Assembly (NCBI RefSeq): GCF_023065955.2
Contig: NW_026622963.1
Location: forward strand, 10,299,001-10,363,000
Origin: Ursus arctos
Lineage: Eukaryota > Chordata > Mammalia > Carnivora > Ursidae
DNA length: 64,000 nucleotides
Direction: 5' to 3'
The notes under the pieces were generated by a model. That model worked only from the letters and a program-made list of their open reading frames with translations, searched no databases and had not been told where the DNA came from. Below, in pieces: positions 11,860 through 23,345 of the stretch (position 1 is the first letter of the stretch; each line of letters begins with the position of its first letter). A program made the translations under genes and the position numbers.

Positions 11860-12400
11860 TCTATCAGCTTAAGGCAGTTTCCACCTATTTCCAATTTTTC
11901 TTTTTTCTCCTTTTGAATCAAAAATGGTTTTCCAAGCCGATCAACTGTTTTCTTCTTTAACCTATTAATACGATGAAACAGAAGTTGAACCGGTCTTATA
12001 ATTCTTAAGATGAAATTTTTCTTTGACATAGTGTCGTATTTTAATACATTGTTGACTTCAACATGCTGACGTTTATGATTTTTAAAAAGCTCTTTATAAA
12101 TGAGATCGATTATAGTGCAAATTGGGAAGCTTTTCATCTTTTTCTATTTATGGAGCAGTTTAATTGCGATGGGTTCTGTCCTTTGAAAGCTTGAAAGGCT
12201 GCAACAATAAAACCATCTGGGCCTGGTTTATGGGGGGTGGCATATGTAATCAAAAAGAGATCTCAAATTGTTCAATTTCTTCTTTGGTTATTAGTGTATT
12301 CTCCAGGATATTTTTGGTGCTGTTCCTGTTTTGTTTTTTGCTTTTACCTCTTTTAGTGAATATTGGAAACTTAGTTTTCCTAGTCCACCCTTTGCTCAAA
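11860..12400 (-). mobile_element. Old LINE-1 fragment (ORF2, antisense)
   Basis: On the minus strand this reads as decayed L1 reverse-transcriptase sequence. The plus-strand 'CAATAAAACCATCTGGGCC' and 'TCTTCTTTGGTTATTAGTG' are typical reverse complements. It is highly diverged. Confidence 0.65.
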
Positions 12401-12749
12401 TTCACCAGTAAGCAGACTAATGCAGCTTAAAACAACCTATTTTTCTCCCATTCGACTGAGAAAAACTAAGATAAACATCTAATGTTGGTGAAGCCACAGG
12501 GAGAGTTCTGAGCATGTAAATTGTTACAGCCAGTTGTAACTAAGGAAACTAAGGGGAGTTCATCAGAATGAAATAAAATACTCAGGCACTCGGAGGAGCT
12601 ATGCGGGTTACTGGGTAATGTTTCCTTATTTGGGTGCTGGGGACGTGGGCTATACAGTTTATGAAAATTCATTTAAGCTTTATACTTACAATAGTACAAT
12701 TTTCTCTACGTGTATCATAATTCAGTAACATTTTTAAAATTTTGGTTTT

Positions 12750-13123
12750 TGCCACAGCCCATAGCTATCTGGCGGGAAACAGGGAACGACCTGAACCCCC
12801 CTTCGCGAGGGAATCATTCCAAGTGCCAGAAAGGGCTCCCGGACTCCGGCACCCTTAAGCTGAACACATTCAATGGCTCCTACTCCCTCTTTTCTAGCTA
12901 AACCGTTCGGAGCGGGGGTGGCGCCGGTCACTTCCGGGAAGGGGTTCTGGGGAGACAGCAAGTTCATCTTTCTTCCCGGTAAGCTCCCAGCACCGCCATC
13001 GGCGATCGCTCCCGCCCCGCCCCGCCCCGCCCTGCCCGTGGAGGCCCCGCCCACACCACGTGACCGCCGCGTCAGCTGACCGGGCGCGCGGGGAGGAAAA
13101 AGGCCAGGCGGCTTCCTGGCGCG
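12750..13123 (+). promoter_or_regulatory. COMMD4: COMMD4 CpG-rich promoter and 5' UTR
   Basis: CpG density rises sharply from about 12.9 kb and stays high past the start codon. Directly upstream of the ATG lie a run of GC boxes (CCCGCCCCGCCCCGCCCCGC near 13012-13031), an E-box CACGTGAC at 13057-13064 of the USF/TFE3 type, and a perfect 10-bp palindrome GTCAGCTGAC at 13071-13080. No TATA box is evident. This fits a housekeeping promoter with dispersed start sites. The exact transcription start cannot be fixed from sequence alone. Confidence 0.7.
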
Positions 13124-16100
13124 ATGGTGAGAGCTGCGGGGTGACGGGAGGCGTGGCCCCGGGGCGGCCAGCGAGGCCCCTGATTCTCGCCTATGCCGCC
13201 GCGGGCGAGCGGGCGCCGGCGCGGGTGGTGGAGGCAGCCCCGGCCCGTCGGCAGACACCTGGGTGCGGTCGTGAGGGCCGAGCGTCTGCGGGCTTGGAGT
13301 CCCGGTGCTTCCTCGGCGGGAAGGAAGGGCCCGCACCCCTCAGGGCAGGAAGTGGAGCTTGCCCGGAGCGGGCGCGCTTCCAGGCCTTCCTCGACCCCGG
13401 ACGACCTCCCGGAGGTGCCCTCTTCGGGCCCTCCTGCGCGACCTGGAGGAGAACTTGCATAGAATTAGGCTCAGTCTTCCGTCCTGTTCGGAAGTCCTTT
13501 CATCCTTCCCAGAGCCAGAAAGGAGTAGACGTGGGATTGGAGCTTCTCAAGTCCTCCATCCATTCATTGCTTCAGCTGAGGGCCTGCTCTGCACCGTGCA
13601 GTGTGCCAGGCCCTGGGGCTTAAGCTGCAGGAGGCTTGAATTGGCAGTCATAGTTAAGACTGGAGGGGAAGGGACCTAACTGTGCCTCGTGTGTAGCTTT
13701 AGGAAGGCTTCCTGACGGTGACAGCCACCGGAGGGCGTGGGGGCAGGGAAGAAAACTGGCTGGCTGCAGTGCAGTTTGTGTGCCAGGGGTTAGGAGGCTT
13801 GGGGAGGGGCGCTCTATCTTCAGACAGAGAACAGCATGTTCAGAGGCTTCAGGTGAGAGAGCATGGCTCCCTAGCAATGGATGCATTTCACTATTGACGG
13901 GTGAAGCTGGAAAGGTATCAGCTGGAGGTTAGCGAAACATGAGGCTCAACAGGTAGCAAAGGGCAAATCCTGCTGGGTCTTGAGAGCACGGAAAGGAGTT
14001 TAGACTTTAAGAAGAGGCCCTGGGTAGCTAGGAAAATCCTTTTGGCTGACTTGTGGAGCGAGCACGAGGGGAGCAGAGAAGCCACGCCGGGGCGGCAGAC
14101 CTCCGGGGGATGGTGGTGACCTGAGTTAGGGTGGAGAAGGTGGAGAAAGAAGTGGGGGAATGCATGAGGAGAAAGGGAGAGCCGGGTGTTTGGGCTTGGC
14201 TCCCAGGTGAGCTTGGCTCAGTGCGGTGGGAGGCACAGGAGGAGGCGCAGGTTTCAGTGCAAACAGCAAAAGTTAACGTTGATAGGTGGCGCTGTGTGGG
14301 GTTTCTGCGAGCCAGCAGGTGCAGCTGGCTAGAAGACAGTCTAGATTTAAGGGTCTGAGGCTCAGAAGAGAAACTACAGTGCAGTTATAAATTGGGGACC
14401 CATCAGCACAAAGACGATCATTGTAAGCCTAAAAACATGTAACATCTCAGCGATGTGAGTTGGGAAGAGACGACCTACGGCAAAACCTAGAGAAATGTCA
14501 GCATTTTAAGAAATTACACAAGGAACACACTGTAAAAAATGTAAATAATACAGAGAGGGTAGAAGACTTCTGTGGGTAGAAGTCCAGGGCCCGTGAACTT
14601 AGGAAAAATCTCCATCTTAATTTTCACTAATTTCAAACTGAATTTTAGGATTTCCTTCAATTATGAATGTTGGCAACCAACCCCAGTATTAACAGCACTT
14701 CTGACTTTGTCACCGATAGAAATTAGAGATATTTTCGTATCATATTATAGCTGGTGACATTGTTCACGTATTTATGCAGATCGTTTTTAAGTTATGGGTA
14801 TTAGACTTGAAACATAACATCACCAATTTGTTTGACTATTTTGATAACTTAGTGTCCTTTGCAGTCCTGTGTATTTTATGCATTTAAAAACATGGTTTTA
14901 GAAAGGCCTATAGGCTTTACCAGATGCCAGATGAAGCTATGGCAGAAAAAGGTTAAAAACTCCTGGAATAGACAGAAGTGCAAGACTGTCCTTAATACCC
15001 CATAATCTCACCGGTTGTCCCAGGCCCCTGTCCCAGAGTAATGATGCAGGCAATGTGCGGATCACCATTTGGGGGTTGGGAGAAGGAGGGTGAGCCAGCA
15101 AATGAGACCGAGGCCAGGACAGGGAGAAATCCAGGAGAGTACGGGTTCATGTGGGAGGCTGCTGAGGAGTTGGGGAAGAGGAAGCAGATTTAGTGACTGT
15201 CATTTGTGACCATGGCTTGAGGACTTCATGGGAGACCCACATAGAAGCACCAGTGCTGTGGGGTCAGGTGAAAAAGAGCAAGAGGGTTGGTGGTTGAAGG
15301 GTCGTGGAGCAGGTCTGAAGTGGCTGAGACGGTGACCGGTAGCACCGAGGGCCCAGCAGGATCAGGAGAACGTGGGTGGGAGGTGTCCTCAGTTTGCAGA
15401 GTTTTGATCCCAGCATCTGTAAGCAGCCCACATGTGAGAGGTGTGGAAAGCTGGACACGTATCTTGCTGTGACAGAGAGCGTTGCTAGGCAGACAGGGCA
15501 AAGGACAGCTGATCCAGGGAATGGAGGATATTGAGAAGATGTGGCCGACAGGGTGGGTTTGCATTCTAACAGGAGACAGACCTCGAATAAATAATAAGTG
15601 TGACGTCTGCTGTGGAGATCAAGAAAGAAGGATAGGGGCTAGAGCGTGATAGAGAGGAGCTATTTTATTTTTTAACAGCTTTACTGAGATAAAATCAGTA
15701 ATAACACACATATAAACGTACAGTTCAGTAAGTTCTGAAATGTGTATGTTCCCTCGATCAAGATAATGAACATACCCTCTGAAACTTCCTTGTGCAAGGA
15801 GCTGTTTTAGAAAGTATGGTCAGGGCGCCTGGATGGCGTAGTTGGTAAGTGTCCGACTCTTGGTTTCAGCTGAGGTCGTGATCTTTAGGGTCCTGGGACC
15901 AAGCCCTGGGTCAGGCTCTGCGCTCAGTGCAGAGTCCGCTTGAGATTCTCTCTCCCTCTCCCTCTGCCCCTCCCGCTCCTGTTCTCGCGCTCTCTCTCGA
16001 ATAAGTAAATCTTTAAAAAAAAAGAAGAAGAAGAAGAAGAAAGAAAGCAAGTATGGTCAGAGAAGGCCCATTTGAGCAGAGACCAGAATGAAGTGAGAGA

Positions 16101-18307
16101 ACAAGGTGTGCGGAGGGGGTAGCAAGGACAAGGTGGGAGAGTGCCTGGTGTAACAGGAGTAGCAGGGAGGCCAGTGTGGCTGGAGCTGGGGAGGGGAAGG
16201 AGGAGGAAGTGAGAGGTCACTGACGTCATGACAAAGACATGGTTCTGTGCTGTACCCGCAGCATTTAGAGTGGGGTCCGCCACAGAGAAGTTTGCCACAA
16301 TGTTTGCTGAGCCCATGAATGCCTAGGATAGGCAACAGAGCAAGGTTTGGTGGCAGGTGGGACCATGAGAGGGTTCTCGAAACAGCCTGGTAATAGGAGA
16401 GAACAAGTGGTCAGAGGGCATCCATCTTGGACAGGGAGCAGGGATCCCTGAAGAGCAATAATACGGGAGATACCTGGCTACGCCTCAGCCCCCCATCCTG
16501 ACCGCCTGCCTCACTCCTGTGCAGAGGTTCCGGTTCTGTGGTGATCTGGACTGTCCTGACTGGGTCCTGGCGGAGATCAGCACGCTGGCCAAGATTGTTG
16601 AGTGCACGGGGTCTGCTAGGGTGGGAGGAGGCAGGGATTGGGGTTGGGGGCTTTGGGGATGGAGGGTGGTGAGGTCACCCTGAGGTTGGGGCCTCAGTGC
16701 CCTCAGCGTGTCCTAGCCTGCTGTGTGACTCTGATCATGTGGCCAGCCCCCTCCGAGGCAGCCCCCCAGCATGGAGGGGTGGGGTGGGCCGGTTTGGCTC
16801 ATGCAAGGCCTTCCCCTCCAGTCCTCCGTGAAGCTGAGGCTGCTGTGTAGCCAGGTGCTGAAGGAACTTCTGGGACAGGGGATTGATGTGAGTGCAGGGC
16901 CTGCCACCCCACTGTCCCATGACCCTGTGAGCCCTACTGCCCTGAAGGTGCACAGGACCCAGGGGGTGGGCAATCAGGCTGCTGCTGGGGTGCCAGGGGC
17001 CCGGCACCCCCTGAGGGCCTCCTCTCCCCACAGTACGAGAAGATCCTGAAGCTCACCGCTGATGCCAGGTTTGGTGAGTACCCCACTGAGTCCGCAGACC
17101 TCGGCCCCCTGGGTACTTAGCCTGGGGCTTAGCGCCGACGCCCTCCCAGCAGCCTGTCCTGCCACACTTGCCTCAGCAGGGGAGCAGCAGGGGAAGAACG
17201 GTGTTGCCAGTCCCGCCCTCTGCCGCTTCCGCTGAGGCAGTAGCAGTGCTCATGGCTCAAGGGGGCCTGGGTTCTGTGAGCTGAAGATAGTGGGGCAAGA
17301 AGAAGGTGGCTGAGGCCACAGCGACACCCCCTTACCCCACCCACGGGTCCCCCCAGAGTCGGGCGATGTCAAGGCCACGGTGGCAGTGCTTAGTTTCATC
17401 CTCTCCAGTGCGGCCAAGCATAGCGTGGATGGCGAGTCCTTGTCCAGTGAACTGCAGCAGCTGGGGCTCCCCAAAGGTAGGGTATGCAGGCAGGCAGGTG
17501 GGTAACCTGGGCAGCAGGCCAGGGCAAGTGCCTGAGACCCGCCCTGTGAGCAGTCTGAGCCCCGACCTGCTATGTCAGGGGACCTCCATTCTGTCCGCAG
17601 AGCACGCAGCCAGCCTGTGTCGCTGTTATGAGGAGAAGCAAAGCCCCCTGCAAGAGCACCTGCGGGCCTGCAGCCTGCGTGGTGAGTGTGGGAGGGGCCG
17701 GGATGGGGTTCGGGTTCCATTCCAGAAGGTGCATGCTGCATGGGAGGTGCTTGTCCTCAGAAAGGAGTCCCATTTCAAGCAGTCATGGAACCAGGACTCC
17801 TGCCTCCAGCCCAGGTTTCTTTCCTCTGAGATCTGCTGTGGATAATCTTGCTTCTGATTATTGCGCACCTTCCCTGGGTCAGAGGGATGAGAGGTTCTCA
17901 AAGGTCACACAGCCTTGAAGGGTTGAGAGCCGTGCCAGGTGTGGGCTGAGGGCCGTGTGGCTTACCAGGCTGCGATCCTGAGAGCCCCACGCCATTTCAC
18001 AGTGAATAGGCTGGCAGGTGTGGGCTGGCGGGTGGACTACACCCTGAGCTCCAGCCTGCTTCGGTCCGTGGAAGAGCCCGTGGTGCACCTGAGGCTGGAG
18101 GTGGCAGCTGCCTCGGGTGCCCCAGTCCAGCCGGTGGCCATGTCCCTCTCAGCAGACAAGTTCCAGGTCCTCCTGGCAGGTGAGACTCAGCTGTAGCTGG
18201 AGGGGGAAGGAGCCCTCCCAGATCCCACCTGACTGCCACCCGCCTGCTCACCTCTTCTCTCTGCAGAACTGAAGCAGGCCCAGACCCTGATGAGCTCCCT
18301 GGGCTGA
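13124..18307 (+). CDS. COMMD4: COMM domain-containing protein 4, complete (8 coding exons)
   Basis: COMMD4 is a small subunit of the COMMD/CCDC22/CCDC93 (Commander) assembly. That complex supports endosomal cargo recycling and modulates NF-kB signalling. Coding exons: 13124-13126, 16525-16596, 16822-16887, 17034-17073, 17357-17476, 17601-17681, 18003-18179, 18267-18307. They join in frame to 199 aa, the usual family length, starting [20 protein letters not shown]. The N-terminal helical (HN) region is roughly residues 1-120. The COMM domain runs from about residue 130 ([15 protein letters not shown]) and ends MSSLG-stop. The first coding exon carries only the ATG, followed at once by GTGAGA. 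The exon 2 donor is ATT|GTTGAG, a weak match. Intron 1 (3.4 kb) holds the only large repeats. Identification rests on close agreement with mammalian COMMD4. Confidence 0.97.
15668..15805 (+). mobile_element. Old LINE-1 3'-end fragment
   Basis: 'TTAACAGCTTTACTGAGATA' followed by 'TACAGTTCAGTAAGTTCTGA' matches the 3' region of old L1M-type elements. It is short and strongly diverged. Confidence 0.6.
15824..16048 (+). mobile_element. Can-SINE
   Basis: Full-length copy in COMMD4 intron 1, in sense orientation to the gene. It has a perfect 12-bp duplication AAGTATGGTCAG at 15812-15823 and 16049-16060. The tail degenerates into an AAG repeat. Confidence 0.95.
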
Positions 18308-18518
18308 GGAGAAGGGTGCTTGGGGCCCGTGTTGAGTCGCTGCCCTCCGAACTCCTCTTCGTGGGTGGCCCCAGCTCCAGGACCCTGGAGGCCTGGCCTT
18401 CCAGATCTCTGGCTTGCTAGGTTCCCACTTGAGAATTCAGCATAAGGATTCTGAGGACTTTTCCAGCATTGCCTTCCCCCCTGAAAGGCACTTGTCAACA
18501 GTTTTCACGAGCAGGAAG

Positions 18519-18524
18519 AATAAA
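18519..18524 (+). terminator. COMMD4: COMMD4 poly(A) signal
   Basis: AATAAA lies 212 bases after the TGA. A GT-rich stretch (GTGTGTGTACAGG) follows at about 18540, as expected for a cleavage site near 18540. The 3' UTR is therefore about 0.23 kb. Confidence 0.88.
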
Positions 18525-18875
18525 AGAAGTGTAAAGGAGTGTGTGTACAGGTTTCCTTTTGGGTTCAGATGAAAGGTTTTTGTCAGAGAAACCAAGTGAC
18601 ATACATCCCTGACCCATTATTCATTTTCTTTTTTCAGCTGCTGATTGAGGCAGGTCAGGGGTGAGGCAGAAGGAGGACCGAAATGAAACAGCTTGTCTGT
18701 AGATAGGAAAATCAGGCTTCTCGCTCCCAGTCCTATGATGTCCATGGCTTTGCCTCCTGTGGTGGCCTTGTCTGCAGGCTGGCAGCAGGCATGTGGCCCC
18801 AGTGCCAGATGCTCCAAGTAGAGAAAGGAGACAGCCCTGCTCTTCCTGCCAAAGATGGGGCTTTGGAGAGTAAGT

Positions 18876-19140
18876 AGGTTTTGATGAGGTCATGAGAGTG
18901 GGACCTTCATGAAGGGATTAGTGCCCTTATAAGAAGAGAAAGACGGTATCCACAAACGTGTACCAAGGAAAGGCCACATGAGAACAGCAAAGCAGGAGAA
19001 GGCCCTTACTAAGAACCAGATCTGCCAGCTCCTTGATCGTGGACTTCCCGGCCTCTGGAACTATGAGAAATAAACGTCTGTTGTTTAAGCCACCCAGCCG
19101 ATGGTATTTTGTGACAGCGCCCTGAGCTGACTAAGACAAG
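18876..19140 (+). mobile_element. ERVL-MaLR-type LTR fragment (MST/MLT1-like)
   Basis: 'GATGAGGTCATGAGAGTGGG', 'GGGATTAGTGCCCTTATAAG' and 'GAACTATGAGAAATAAACGT' followed by 'TGTTGTTTAAGCCACCC' are the ordered landmarks of a MaLR LTR. The 5' end is missing. It is an old non-coding fragment. Confidence 0.75.
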
Positions 19141-19666
19141 TGGCCTAGAACATCTTGGGGTGCAGGGAAGCTACCAAACAATAATGAGGGCTGTCAAGAG
19201 GAGCCAGCTTGTCCCACTGGCCAAGGATGCAATAATTGTAAGCATCAAAAAGTAAAGGACTGACTGTAGTCCTGACCTTTGCTTCTGGAAAAATGGAGCA
19301 GATGCACTTTCCCCTCTTCCTCCAAGTACAGTGGAAAACCTCGGACATTACATATGAAACAGAAGACTCTCAAAGGTGAGGAGAAGACAGACTCGCTGAG
19401 ATCCTCAGGGACTGAAGAACAACAGAGCAGAGCAGTCCTTAGGGGTTCTTTTTGCTCCACGTGTCCTGGGCTGCGTGCTGGAGACTGGCACCTGAGAAAC
19501 ACCGGCACACAGCTCCAACAAAAGCACGCTCTCTTGAGCCAGGGGACCAGGAGAGGGGCCATCTGGCGACACAGGAGACTTACAGATGGTAACTGCTGTC
19601 CTCCAGTCACACCACAGAGAAACTGCAGCCCCTCTTCCACCCCCTTGGCACATATATAAATATAAA

Positions 19667-19854
19667 TTTTTTTTTTCTTTCTTTTTTTTTTAGCGTGCGA
19701 GCAGGGGAGGGGGAGAGGGAGACAGAGAATCTTAAGCAGGCTCCATGCTCAGTGCAGAGTCCTGACATGGGGCTTGATCTCACGACCCTGAGATCATGAC
19801 CTGGGTCGAAATGAAGACTCGGATGTTTAATTAATTGAGCCACGCAAGCGCTCT
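19667..19854 (-). mobile_element. Can-SINE, diverged
   Basis: The poly-T start (TTTTTTTTCTTTC) and the reversed head ending CCACGCAAGCGCTC are both mutated, so this is an older insertion. Confidence 0.88.
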
Positions 19855-21130
19855 AAGAAGATTTACATAAGATCCAGAGTCTCAATACCCTAAATGTCCA
19901 GATTAAAAAACAAAACAAGAGAAACCTGAGAGCTAAGAAATTCTCAACTTGAATGAGAAAACACAACAGATGCCAACACTAAGATAACTCTGACTTGGAT
20001 AGGAGGATTTTAAAGTAGCCATCATAAAAATGCCTCGACTCAACAAAGAAATAGAAGCTACAAAGAACGAGATAGAAGTTTTAGAACTGAAATCTGCGAT
20101 AAAAGTGAACTAGACTGAACAGAAGAAAGAACCCATAAATTTGAAGATAATCATAGAAATTACCGAATCTGAACAACAGAAAATAGATTGGAAAATAAAT
20201 ACAGAAAACAATAAAACACAGCCTTGGAGCCTGCGGGACTGTAACGTCATCAGAGTCTCAGAAGGTGAGGAGAAAGAGAGTGGAACAGGAAAAGCATGCC
20301 AAGAAATGATGGCTGCGATTTCCCCCATATGGCAAAAGACCTCAGCCTACGGAGTCAAGAAGCTGAATGAATCCCATACAGGTTAAACCCAAAGAAATCC
20401 AGGCCAAGGTACATCATACAACAAATGTCTGAAAACTAAAGAAAAAAGTCTTGAAAGCAGCAAGAGCGAAATGACACCTTCCTTTATGGGGGGGAAACAA
20501 ATGAGTGGATTTCTTGTCAGAAACCATGGAGGCCAAAAGGAAGCAGCACATCTTTCAGGTCTGAAAGAAAAGTGTCAACTGCAAATTCTATATTCAGCGA
20601 AAATCACCTCAAGAGTAAAGAGGGAAATCAAGATATTCTCAGATGAAGGATAACTAATATAGTTTGTCACCAGCTGACCTAACCTAAAAGTAAAGAGGCG
20701 AAAGGAGGATCTCTGAACAGAAAGGAAATGATAAGACATCTTGCAACATCAGGAAGGAAGAACAATGGAAGATGTGACGTTATGGATACAGTTAGACTCT
20801 CCTTACGCATTTTTAAGTATGTAGAGGAAATACGTAAGGTTATTATAAACAGGAACGGGTGAAGGGGGTAAGGTTTCTACACTCAGAGTGTGAACACCAG
20901 TGAGCTAAGTACGTGTGTATAATATCTAGAACGATTACTTCAGAGGCTGGGCAGCATGCTGCAGTCAAAGCCAACACTGCCAAGGCAAACTGGAGTTCCG
21001 AAAATTCAGGGAGCCCACAGGAGGGCAAGAAGAAGGCAAAAGAGAAGTGGAATAAACAAAAATAAAGTTGCAGACAAAAAGTCACAGGAAATTCTAGGTC
21101 TCCTCAAACGTTTCACGTTAGCTCGGTTTC
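19855..21130 (+). mobile_element. Old LINE-1 / HAL1-like fragment
   Basis: A-rich sense sequence with L1 5'-half features, such as 'CAACAGAAAATAGATTGG' and 'CAAATTCTATATTCAGCGAA', of the type seen in ORF1-bearing L1M or HAL1 elements. The longest open stretch, at 20141-20386, is a decayed remnant. The exact subfamily is not assigned. Confidence 0.6.
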
Positions 21131-21329
21131 CCAGGCTGCATCCCTCCTGCGGGGTCCCACAATCCCCCAGGCGCGCTCATGGCTGCTGGAATACGGCAGT
21201 GTAATTTTGTGTTTACTGTTTGCCTCTTTTACGCTTCTGAATTTCTTAGGAATGGAATTGTGTTCCTGTGTGTGTGTAGTCCCGGTGCCTGATGAGTACC
21301 CCTTCAGTAAATGGGGGAGAAGATAAAGA

Positions 21330-22130
21330 CGCCAATGGATTTACTGGTGTTGAATGTTAAAAACAAACCATGAATCCGTAATAGAAAAGAGTCTATAAAG
21401 ACAAAGTCCCTCCCCCTGCCAAAAAAACCCCCCAGTGAGTCCTAATTTGCACCATTGGATGTTACTGTACCAAATTCTTAGTCTGAGAATTCATCATTAA
21501 AGGGAAGGAATTCAGAATTTATCCTGTCTTTTTAACATTTCCGGACAACCAAGAATTCCAGCTAGGGTGCCAGGAATGAGAGAAAACCACCATTTTGTAA
21601 TTCCCAATTAAATACTTGGTTGAGGCAAGGAACTTCGAGGATGACAGAGGCAGTAGGTGAAAAGTTTATGTGATGTGGAACGATATTTGCGTGGTGCCAA
21701 CGAATCCCCTCACACAAACAGTCCCGCGTCCCTCAGCTGGTAACTGGATAAATGCGGTGGCTCGGCTGCACGGGGGACTACTACTCAGCAAAAGAAAACC
21801 GCTAATAAGCATAACAACGTGGGTGGATCTCAATGCAATATTCTTAGAAGCCAGGCTGAGAAGGCTGCGCACTGGAGATTCCATTCATGTGGTATTCTGG
21901 AGAAGGCCAAAAGGATAGGGACAGAAAGCAGATCAGCGGTTGCCAGCAGGTGGGGTGGAAGTGGTGACTACGGGGTGCGTAGGCGGATTGCGGGGTGGGG
22001 GTGGGGAGGTGATGGGAATTATTATCTTCTGATTGTGGCCATAGTTATGTGAGTATATATTTGTCAAAACTCACACTCTACAAATGGCGAATTTTACTGT
22101 ATATAAATTATACCTTAATTTAAACAAAAC
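21330..22130 (+). mobile_element. Old LINE-1 3' end
   Basis: 'CTACTACTCAGCAAAAGAAA', 'GATCAGCGGTTGCCAGCAGG' and 'AATTTTACTGTATATAAATT' appear in the order expected for the terminal region of an L1M element. Confidence 0.75.
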
Positions 22131-22800
22131 AGAAAGAGACCAACCAACAAAGAAATCACCCCATCGATTACTTAGTGGTCACAAGGTGACACAGACAAAT
22201 CCAGAATGCGATGGGGCATCTCAAAATTAACAACTGGCTTGGACTCCAGAAAGGTCAGTATTACAAAGACCAAAAAAAGGGGGGGGGATGGGTTGAGTGG
22301 GAGATGGAGAGGGTGGTTCCATCTAAATCAAAAATGGTTAAAGAGACCTATAACCCTTGATTGGACTCCACTTTGAACAGACCAGCTATAAAAGACATCT
22401 GGGGACAATTAGGGAAATCTGTGGACTAGGTATTAGATGGTATTAATTTTATTAGGTATGATAAAGGTGGCTTTGTAGGATATTGCTTTTTAGAGATGCA
22501 TATCGAAGTATCAGGGATGAAATGCCATAGTTTGCCTAGTTTACTTCAGAATACTTCCGCTCAAACAAGCGAGGAGGAAGCAGAAGTACTACGAAGGGGC
22601 AGGTGCAGGCTATGGGTCAGGCACCTGTGCCCACTACACTCAAGATGGAATGCAAGCTCCTTACAGAGGCCTCATTAGACCAGGCCTGACCGTCTGAAGT
22701 GGGTTCTGCTTCTCCGCCTGTTTTTTGGTGCTTGGCTGCCCTTGCCACCCGGCAGGTGGTGATGGTGCTTCTGTTTATGTGTTCCGTCTGACTGTGCCTG
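22131..22800. other. Intergenic stretch, nothing recognised
   Basis: Single-copy-looking sequence between an L1 end and the NEIL1 promoter. No coding signal, RNA gene or clear repeat is visible. Confidence 0.5.
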
Positions 22801-23345
22801 GATTCTTAGGGGCCACCATCGGGTCCCCAGGGCCTGCGTTTATCACGCACCTGCGCGCCCGGCGCACAGCTGCAGGCGCCTCGGCCTCGGGACCTTGCTG
22901 CTGTTTCCTGCTGCGAGTGCCGACCCTGTCCGGGGCTAGCCGGGGGACTTCCCCTCCCAGCCACGCAGACAGCTGCAACCCGGGACCTCAGACCTAGCCC
23001 AGAGCCCGCCGGCGCCGAGCAGCGGGAAGCCAGGTTCCTCCGCCACCTCCCGGCCAGGTGACTGCCCCAAAGCCTTTCCCACACCCGGGGCCCCCTGCCT
23101 ACCCCGGCCAACCTCTGCCTCCTGCCGGAGAAACTACACTTCCCGGCAGGCGCCGGAGCGGCGACCTCAGCTCCCAGCGTGCTCTTAGGCGCGGCCCGGC
23201 CCCCGCGTTAACCCCTCAGTGGCTGCAGGCTGGCGGGGAGCTGCGCGGGGAGCAGGTTATCCGGGATCGGCGGTGGTGCGGAGCTGAGGAGGGGATGGGG
23301 TTCGGGGACCTCGGGGAGGCAGGGACCTGGGGTTAGCCAAAGACG
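22800..23345 (+). promoter_or_regulatory. NEIL1: NEIL1 CpG-rich promoter region
   Basis: A CpG-dense block about 1.2-1.7 kb upstream of the coding start. At 23133-23151 it contains ACTACACTTCCCGGCAGGC, close to the ZNF143/THAP11 promoter element. A second partial TCCCAGCGTGC lies at about 23172. No TATA box is seen. A non-coding first exon is expected here, but its donor is ambiguous. The coding exon has acceptor candidates ending at 24477 and 24498. Confidence 0.65.

Larger units (their letters stand above)
13127..16524 (+). other. COMMD4 intron 1
   Basis: This 3.4-kb intron follows the ATG-only exon. Its first 0.4 kb continues the CpG-rich island. It contains an L1 3'-end fragment (15668-15805) and one SINE (15824-16048). 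The ORFs over the island (for example 13060-13623) are CpG-island artefacts with no family resemblance. Confidence 0.8.

Noticed and set aside
12734..13336. 200-codon minus-strand ORF over the COMMD4 promoter
   Set aside because: The protein is almost all Pro, Arg, Gly and Ala, as expected from random reading of a CpG island. It has no domain-like pattern.
13060..13623. 187-codon plus-strand ORF spanning the COMMD4 start
   Set aside because: It runs through the real ATG in another frame and into intron 1. The conserved COMMD4 frame uses the ATG-only exon instead.
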